Positions 57,051 to 64,000 of a DNA stretch of 64,000 bases are shown here, in pieces. The stretch's first letter is position 1, and each line of letters starts with the position of its first letter. The stretch is from Anastatus disparis. Taxonomy: Eukaryota; Arthropoda; Insecta; Hymenoptera; Eupelmidae. The notes below the pieces were generated by a model, which saw only the letters and a program-made list of their open reading frames with translations, made no database searches and was not told the DNA's origin. Location of the stretch: NCBI GenBank assembly GCA_017163975.1, contig JAFFSR010000317.1, positions 62,001 through 126,000 of the forward strand. Reading direction: 5' to 3'. The position numbers were made by a program, and so were the translations under genes.

Positions 57051-57789
57051 CATCACAACAGTTTTACATTAATAATAGTTATTACTACGTAACAATAGTA
57101 ATGACTATAATCACCTATAATCATCAGTACAATTATATAATTAATTAGAGTTATAATTATTACCAAAAAATTATAGTAATGATTATATTTACCTATAATC
57201 ATTACAGCAGTTTTATAATCGATTTTAGTTATTACCACAAAATTATAGTTAAGACTATAATCACCAACAATCATCACTACAGTCTTACATTCATTTCTAG
57301 TTATTGCTATGTAACTATAGTAATTACTATAATCAGGTTTAATCATCATTACAGTTTTATAATCAATCATAGTTATTACTACGTAACTATAGTATCGACT
57401 ATAATAACCAATAATCATCACCACAGTTTGATAATCAATTGTAGTTATTACCACGAAACTATAGTAATGACTATAATCACCTATAATCATCACTACAATT
57501 ATATAATTAATTAGAGTTATTATCATTACCAAAAAATTATAGTAATGATTATATTTACCTATAATCATTACAGCAGTTTTATAATCAATTTTAGTTATTA
57601 CCACAAAATTATAGTTAAGACTATAATCACCAACAATCATCACTACAGTCTTACATTCATTTTTAGTTATTGTTACGTAACTATAGTAATTATTATAATC
57701 ACGTATATTCATCATTACAGTTTTATAATCATTCATAGTTATTATTACATAACTATAGTATTGACTATAATCACCAATAATCATCACCA
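57051..57789. repeat. 72-bp tandem array, left arm
   Basis: About ten units of 71-74 bp with the text TTATAATCAATTATAGTTAT + TACTACGTAACTATAGTAAT + GACTATAATCACCTATAATC + ATCACTACAG. Units form a higher-order block of 366 bp (57125-57490 and 57491-57856 match best in fives). The unit length is a multiple of three, which explains the 258-residue open frame on the minus strand. Confidence 0.92.
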
Positions 57790-59360
57790 CAGTTCGTGCG
57801 CTTCTTTTAGCATACGCTATATTCAGCACACGCTAATTTTCCCATTTCGCGCTAGATTTAGCACACGCTTATTTTAGCAGAATCTAGTCTTAACACACGC
57901 TGGATTTGGCGAACGCTAATTTCAGCAGACGCTAATTTCGGAAGATGCTGTGTTTAGCACCAGCTAATATTGCTAGTTATTGCTAGATTAAGCGCACGCT
58001 AATATTCCCAGTTAACGCTGGATTTAGCGAACGTTAATTTCAGCGGATGCTAATTTCAGAAAATGCTATATTTAACACTAGCTAACATTGCTCGTTATCG
58101 CTAGATTAGGCGCACCCTAATTTTAGCAGTCTCAAGTATTAGCACACGCCAATTCTGCTAGAAAAATCTAAATTTAGCACACGCTAGTATTAGTAGACTC
58201 TAGTTTTAGCACACGCTAACATCGCAAGCTTATGCTAGTTTTAGCGTGTGCTTCTTTTAGCATACGCTATATTGATCACAAGCTAATTTTCCCATTTCGT
58301 GCTAGATTTAGCACACGCTTATTTTGCTAATGTGTGCTTGATTTAGCGCACGCTAGTTCTAGCAGACTCTCGTTTTTGCGCATGCTAACATTGCAAGCCT
58401 ACGCTGGTTTTAGCGTCCGCTTCTTTTAGCATACGCTATATTCAGCACACGCTTATTTTTCCATTTTGCGCTGGATTTAGCACACGCTTATTTTAGCAGA
58501 ATCTAGACTTACCGCACGCTGAATTAGGCGAATGCTAATTTCAGCAGACGCTAATTTCGGAAGATGCTATATTTAGCACCAGCTAATATTGCTATTTATT
58601 GCTATATTTGGAACACGCTAATATTCCTATTTCACGCTGGATTTAGCAAACGTTAATTTTAGCTGATGCTAATTTCAGAAAATGCTATATTTAGCAATAG
58701 CTAATATTGCTCGTTATCGCTAGATTAAGCGCACCCTAATTTTAGCAGTCTCAAGTATTAGCAAACGCTGATTCTGCTGAAAAAATTTAAATTTAGCACA
58801 CGCTAGCATTAGTAGACTCTAGTTTCAGCGCACTTTAACATCGCAAGCTTACGCTAGTTTTAGCGTGTGCTTCTTTTAGCATACGCTATATTCAGCACAC
58901 GCTAATTTCTCTATTTCGCGCTAGATTCAGCACACGCTAATTTAGCTAATGTGTGCTAGATTTAGCATACGCTAGTTCTAGCAGACTCTCGTTTTCCCGC
59001 AGGCTAACTTTGCAAGCCTACGCTGGTTTTAGCGTGCGCTTCTTTTAGCATACGCTATATTCAGCGCACGCTAATTTTTCCATTACATGCTAGATTTAGC
59101 ACACGCTAGTTCTAGCAGACTCTCGTTTTTGCGCACGCTAACATTGCAAGCCTGCGCTGGTTTTAGCGTGCGCTTCTTTTAGCATATGCTATATTTAGCA
59201 CACGCTAACTTTTCCATTACATGCTAGATTTAGCACATTTTAATTTGAGCAAAATCCAGCCTTAGCGCCCGCTGGATTTAGCGAATGCTAATTTCAGCAG
59301 ATGCTAATTTCAGAAAATGCTATATTTATCACCGGCTAATATTGCTAGTCAGTCTGCTAG
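57790..59360. repeat. GCTAATTTAGCACACGC minisatellite, left arm
   Basis: Short words of the kind TTTAGCACACGCTAATTT and AGCAGACTCTAG, each partly self-complementary (AGCGTGCGCT, GCTAAAATTAGC). A phrase GCTTCTTTTAGCATACGCTA marks higher-order units at 57799, 58252, 58415, 58869, 59037 and 59171. A block of about 617 bp is duplicated (57796 and 58413; 58249 and 58866). Confidence 0.9.
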
Positions 59361-60753
59361 AACGAGCGTGCGCTAAATCTAGCACAATTTAGCAAAATTA
59401 CCATGTGCTAAATCTAGCGTGTAATGGAAAAATTAGCTTGTGCTGAATATTGCATATGCTAGAATAAGCACACGTTGAAATTAGCGTAAGCTTGAGATGA
59501 TAGCGTGTGCTAAAACTAGCATTTATTTGCAAAAATAACGTGCGCTACGCTTGAGTCGGCTTGAATTCACGATTGCTGAATTGAGCATGAAATAAGAATA
59601 TTAGCGTGCGCTAAAACTAGCAATAACTAGCAATATTAGCTGGTGCTAAATATTGCATCTTCTGAAATTAGCGTCTGCTGGAATTAGCATTCGCTGAATC
59701 CAGCCGGCGCTAAAGCTGGATTCTGCTAAAATTAGCGTGTGCTAAATCTAGCATGTGATAGAAAAATTAGCGTGCGCTGAATATAGCGAATGCTAAAAGA
59801 AGCCCACGCTAAAACCAGCGTAGGTTTGCAATGTTAGCGTGTGCTAAAACTAGCATTTATTCGCGAAAATGACGTGCGCTAAGCTTGAGTCCGCTTTAAT
59901 TCACGATCGCTGAATCCAGCATGAAATAAGAATATTAGCGTGCGCTAAATCTAGCAATAAATAGCAATATTAGCCGGTGCTAAATATAGCATCTTCTGAA
60001 ATCAGCGTCTGCTGAAATTAGCGTTCGCCAAATCTAGCGTGTGGTAAGGCCAGATTCTGCTAAAATAAGCGTGTGCTGAATCTAGCGCGAAATGGAAAAA
60101 TTAGTGTGTGCTGAATATAGCGTATGCTTAAAGAAGCGCACGCTAAAACCAGCGTAAGCTTGCAATGTTAGCGTGCGCAAAAACGAGAGTCTGCTAGAAT
60201 TAGCGTGCGCTAAATCTAGCACACATTAGCAAAATCAGCTTGTGCTAAATCTAGCGCGAAACGGAAAGATTAGCGTGTGCTGAATATAGCGTATGCTAAA
60301 AAAAGCACACGCTAAACTAGCGTAAGCTTGCGATGTTAACGTGTGCTAAAACTAGAGTCTACTAGTACTAGCGTGCGCTAAATTTAGATTTTTTTAGCAG
60401 AATTAGCGTGTGCCAATACTTGAGTCTGCTAAAATTAGGGTGCGCCTAATCTAGCGATAACGAGCAATATTAACTAGTGCTAAATATAGCATTTTCTGAA
60501 ATTAGCTTTAGCTAAAGGTAACGTTCTCTAAATCCAGCGTTAAATGGGAATATTAGCGTGCGCTAAATCTAGCAATTACTAGCAATATTAGCCGGTGCTA
60601 AATATAGCATCTTCTGAAATTAGCGTCTGCTGAAATTAGCGTTCGCCAAATCCAGCGTGCGCTAAGACTAGATTCTGCTAAAATAGGCGTGTGCTAAATC
60701 TAGCGTGAAATGGAAAAATTAGCGTGTGCTGAATATAGCGTATGCTAAAAGAA
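59361..60753. repeat. GCTAATTTAGCACACGC minisatellite, right arm (inverted)
   Basis: Reverse complement of the left-arm array (AGCGTGTGCTAAATCTAGC, AGCGTATGCTAAAAGAAGC). Higher-order phrases TAGCGTATGCTAAAAGAAGC occur at about 59790, 60125, 60290 and 60738. The arrangement of units is not an exact mirror of the left arm, so the arms have evolved on their own. Confidence 0.9.
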
Positions 60754-61220
60754 GCGCACGAACTGTGGTGATGATTATTGGTGATTATAGTCAATACTAT
60801 AGTTATGTAATAATAACTATGATTGATTATAAAACTGTAATGATGATTATACGTGATTATAGTAATTACTATAGTTACGTAGCAATAACTAAACATGAAT
60901 CTATGACTGTAGTGATGATCGTAGGTGATTATAGTCTTAACTATAATTTTGTGGTAATAACTATAATTGGTTATAAAACTGTTGTAATGATTATAGGTGA
61001 ATATAATCTTTAATTATAATCACTAATTGATTATATTATTGTAGGGATGATTAGAGGTGACTATAGTCATAACTATAGTTCCGTGGTAATAACTACTATT
61101 GATTACAAATCTGTGGTGATGATTATTGGTGATTATAGTCAATACTATAGTTACGTATAATAACTATGATTGATTATAAAACTGTAATAATGATTATACG
61201 TCATTACAGTCATATAGTTA
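60754..61220. repeat. 72-bp tandem array, right arm (inverted)
   Basis: GATTATAGTCAATACTATAG + TTATGTAATAATAACTATGA and variants, about six units. Shorter than the left-arm array by about four units. Opens a frame of 95 residues at 60726-61013, again a by-product of period. Confidence 0.9.
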
Positions 61221-61650
61221 CGTAGTGATAATTATAATTGAATCGTTAAACTGTACAACCTTAAACAACTTATATTAGCTAAATATTTTTCGTGTCAAAA
61301 AGATGTCGATTTTCAGGGAGCAGGAGAATTTTACATTGTTAACCAAGGGAGTAGAATAGGTGATTTATGCTTGAGACGCGACAATAAAGACAAGGTCGAA
61401 AACACCTTCACTTCCGTGGTTAATGTATTACTGTTTCATACACGATGGGCGTCATATTCAGCCGCATTGAGTATCCATTTGTTAATAATACGTGAAGTAG
61501 CGGCATCAATATATGATAACATGAAAATAAAAATGTAGCAAAGCACCTAACGTAGTTGACGGGGAAGGGAAAGCCCCCGCTATGAAAAAATAAATAAAAG
61601 ATAAACTAGTTTCTACAAAAAATATTAATAAAAAAACCACCTATATGTAT
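61221..61650 (+). repeat. Unique segment of the right palindrome arm
   Basis: Inverse of 56580-57050: GGCGTCATATTCAGCCGCAT, GGGAAGGGAAAGCCCCCGCT and ATTAATAAAAAAACCACCTA all have complements in the left arm. See that entry for the shared reading frame. Confidence 0.9.
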
Positions 61651-61870
61651 AAGTAACTTGAGTTATAAGAGTAACTCATATTTCTTTGAATGATTCAATT
61701 CATTCGAGTACTCTGCGTAACTCATATTTTTACGAACAATTCAAGTTATTCATATTTTTCTCGAGTAACTCGACTAATTTCAGACACAAACTCGTAGAGA
61801 CGAGTAATTTATTTGAGTTGTTCATAGAATCGAACACTCGCACTCATAATGATTACATTTCTTTTACGCA
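61651..61870. other. Junction between right arm and inverted satellite
   Basis: 61651-61735 is the mirror of 56526-56600 (TTTCTTTGAATGATTCAATT, GAGTACTC). The part from about 61736 to 61870 (GAGTAACTCGACTAATTTCA and CGAGTAATTTATTTGAGTTG) has no partner on the left, so either the left side lost it or the right gained it. It is rich in the word GAGTAACTC or ACTCGAGT. Confidence 0.75.
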
Positions 61871-64000
61871 TAAACCTTAAACCCATAAACCCTTAACCAA
61901 TAAACAATAAAACCATCAATAATAAACCCATAAAGCGTAAAGTAATAAACCTATAAACTATGAACCCATAAACCGTAAACATATGAACACATAACTCGTA
62001 AAGTTATAAACCATAAACCCATAAACCCATAAACCATAAACCCATAAACCATAAACCAAAATCCAAGAACCATAAACCATTAACCCATTAACCCATAAAT
62101 CATAAAACCATAAACCCATAAACCCATTAACCCATTGACCATAAACCATAATCCCGTAAACCCAAATCCAAGAACCATAAACCCATAAACCCCTACAGCA
62201 TAAACCCATAAACCATTAACTTATAAACCATGAACCATAAACCTATAAACCCATAAACCAAAAACTATAAACACATATACCATAAAACCATGAACCCATA
62301 AATCGTAAACCCATGAATGCATAAACCCATTGACCATAAACCTATGATCCATAAAACCATGAACCCATAAACCATAAACCCTAAACCCATAAACCTTAAA
62401 ACCATAAACCACGAACCCATAAGCCCATAAACTATGAACTATAAACCCATATACCATAAGCACACAAACTATGAACCATAAACCCATGAACCATAAAACC
62501 ATAAACCCATAAACCATAAACCGAAAACGTAAATCCAAGAACCAGAACCCCATAAACCCATAAACCATAAACCCATAAACCGTTTAAGCATAAACCATAA
62601 ACCCATAAACCCATAAACCTAAAAACCATGAAGCATGAGCCCATAAACCCATAAACTAGGAAACATAAACTCATATACCATAAACTTATAGACCATGAAC
62701 CATAAACCCATATACCATAAAACCATAAACCAATAAATCGTAAACTCATAAATGGATAAACCCATTAACCCTAAACCCATAAACAATAAAACCATAAATA
62801 ATAAACCCATAAATTGTAATGCCGTAAACCCATAAACCGTAAACTTATAAGCCCTTAAACCCATAAACTTATGAACCCATATACCTATAAACCATTAACC
62901 CATAAACCATAAACCCATAAACTATAAACCCATAAACCATAAACCCATAAACCATAAACCCATAAACCATAAACCCGTAATCTATAAACCCATAAACCAT
63001 AAACCCATAGACCCTCAAAGCATAAATCCATAAATCATAAACCCATATACCGTAAACGCATAAACCAGAACCCTGTAAACTCATAAACCCATAAACCCAT
63101 AAACCATAAACCATAAACCCATAAATCATAAACTCATAAACCATAAACCCATAAACCCTAAACCTATAAACCCTAAACCCATCAACCTTAAAACCATAAA
63201 CCATGAACCCATAAACCCATAAACTATGAATCATAAACCCATAAACCATAAACCGAAAACGTAAATCCAAGAACCAGAACCCCATAAACCCATAAACCAT
63301 AAACTTATAGACCGTTTAAGCATAAACCATAAACCCATAAACCCATAAACCTAAAAACCATGAAGCATGAGCCCATAATCTTATAAACTAGGAAACATAA
63401 ACTCATATACCATAAACTTATAGACCATGAACCATAAACCCATATACCATAAAACCATAAACCAATAAATCGTAAACTCATAAATGGATAAACCCATTAA
63501 CCCTAAACCCATAAACAATAAAACCATAAATAATAAACCCATAAATTGTAATGCCGTAAACCCATAAACCGTAAACTTATAAGCCCTTAAACCCATAAAC
63601 CCATAAACTTATAAACCCATATACCTATAAACCATAAACCCATAAACCATAAACCCATAAACTATAAACCCATAAACCATAAACCCATAAACCATGAACC
63701 CGTAATCTATAAACCCATAAACCAAAAACCCAAATCCAAGAACCAGAACCCCATAAACCTATAAACCATAAACTCATAGACCCTTAAAGCATAATCCCAT
63801 AAATCATAGACCTATAAACCGTAAACCCATGAGCTATAAACCCATAAACCATAAACCCATAGACCCTCAAAGCATAAATCCATAAATCATAAACCCATAT
63901 ACCGTAAACGCATAAACCAGAACCCTGTAAACTCATAAACCATAAACCCATAAACCCATAAACCATAAACCATAAACCCATAAATCATAAACTCATAAAC
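61870..64000 (-). repeat. TTTATGG satellite, inverted (CCATAAACCCATAAA), runs off the window
   Basis: The same array as at 39685-56525 on the opposite strand, with the same marker phrases inverted (CCCAAATCCAAGAACCATAA at 62158; TTAAAGCATAAATCCATAAA at 63014). A unit of about 731 bp is duplicated (62519-63249 and 63250-63980, marked by CGAAAACGTAAATCCAAGAA and GAAGCATGAGCCCATAA). The array continues beyond the window. Confidence 0.95.

Larger units (their letters stand above)
56526..61735. repeat. Layered palindrome, arms about 2.4-2.8 kb
   Basis: Order in the left arm: junction (GAGTACTCGCATGAATC), unique 0.45 kb, 72-bp array, GCTA array. The right arm has the same parts in reverse complement and reverse order. 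Examples: GAATATGAC 56783 against GTCATATTC 61451; CAGTTCGTGCGC 57790 against GCGCACGAACTG 60754. The turn is near 59360, where CTAATATTGCTAGTCAGTCT meets GCTAGAACGAGCGTGCGCTA. The left 72-bp array is longer than the right one. Many substitutions separate the arms. On both outer sides lies the TTTATGG array, in opposite orientation. Confidence 0.92.

Noticed and set aside
57053..57829. 258-codon minus-strand frame with 24-residue repeats
   Set aside because: The 72-bp period is a multiple of three and stop-free by chance; the inverse copy in the right arm is broken.
57790..60753. CRISPR-like repeat array
   Set aside because: Units are contiguous and variable, with no unique spacers, and the sequence is eukaryotic in all other features.
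56526..61735. Palindrome as a long-read hairpin (missed adapter) artefact
   Set aside because: Such artefacts give nearly identical arms. Here the arms differ by many substitutions, indels and array lengths.
1..64000. tRNA, rRNA or host protein-coding genes
   Set aside because: I looked on both strands and found no convincing signal; all protein similarities are to mobile elements.

Overview
The window looks like a piece of an AT-rich arthropod genome, most probably an insect. I found no host gene, rRNA or tRNA. Nearly everything recognisable is transposable-element debris and satellite DNA. The lineage call rests on the element types: a Helitron with a Ulp1-like peptidase, a Penelope-like element with GIY-YIG, a Chapaev-type transposon, and a Ty3/gypsy-type retroelement whose envelope gene resembles the chuvirus glycoprotein. 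The order or species cannot be read from the sequence.

Layout. 1-8.03 kb: a foldback MITE, then a decayed autonomous Helitron on the + strand (Ulp1/C48 peptidase, a 147-bp coding repeat region, Rep, PIF1 helicase), interrupted by two MITEs flanked by TTAA. 8.0-14.3 kb: small minisatellites, a LINE 3' fragment, an A-rich 'GGCCCAAAAAAATATA' array, a Penelope-like element, simple repeats. 14.3-17.3 kb: a foldback MITE abutting a 2.7-kb DNA transposon with about 430-bp terminal inverted repeats and an almost complete transposase. 17.3-36.9 kb: one minus-strand LTR retrotransposon (gag, protease, RT stub, integrase, env), heavily nested. At least six elements lie inside it; three of them (TA-, ATTA- and TAA-flanked) split protein genes in ways that can be reconstructed from their target-site duplications. 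Its pol has lost most of RT and RNase H, so this copy cannot be autonomous. 36.9-39.7 kb: a TIR element, a second Helitron Rep fragment, and a 430-bp foldback element.

39.7-64.0 kb is one satellite complex. A 16.8-kb T/G-only-like array built from TTTATGG and TTTATGGG words, with 3.85-kb and about 1.8-kb higher-order repeats, leads into a layered palindrome at 56.5-61.7 kb. Each arm contains, from outside in, a unique stretch of about 0.45 kb, a 72-bp tandem array, and a 'GCTAAATTTAGCACACGC' array. The centre is near 59.36 kb. Beyond the right arm the TTTATGG array reappears inverted (CCATAAA) to the window end. The arms differ by many substitutions and indels, so this is an old genomic palindrome rather than a fresh duplication. 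It is the best candidate for an undescribed structure here.

Nothing in the window forms a working host pathway. The relations between parts are those of nested insertion, so relative ages can be read: retrotransposon first, then the elements inside it, then elements inside those.
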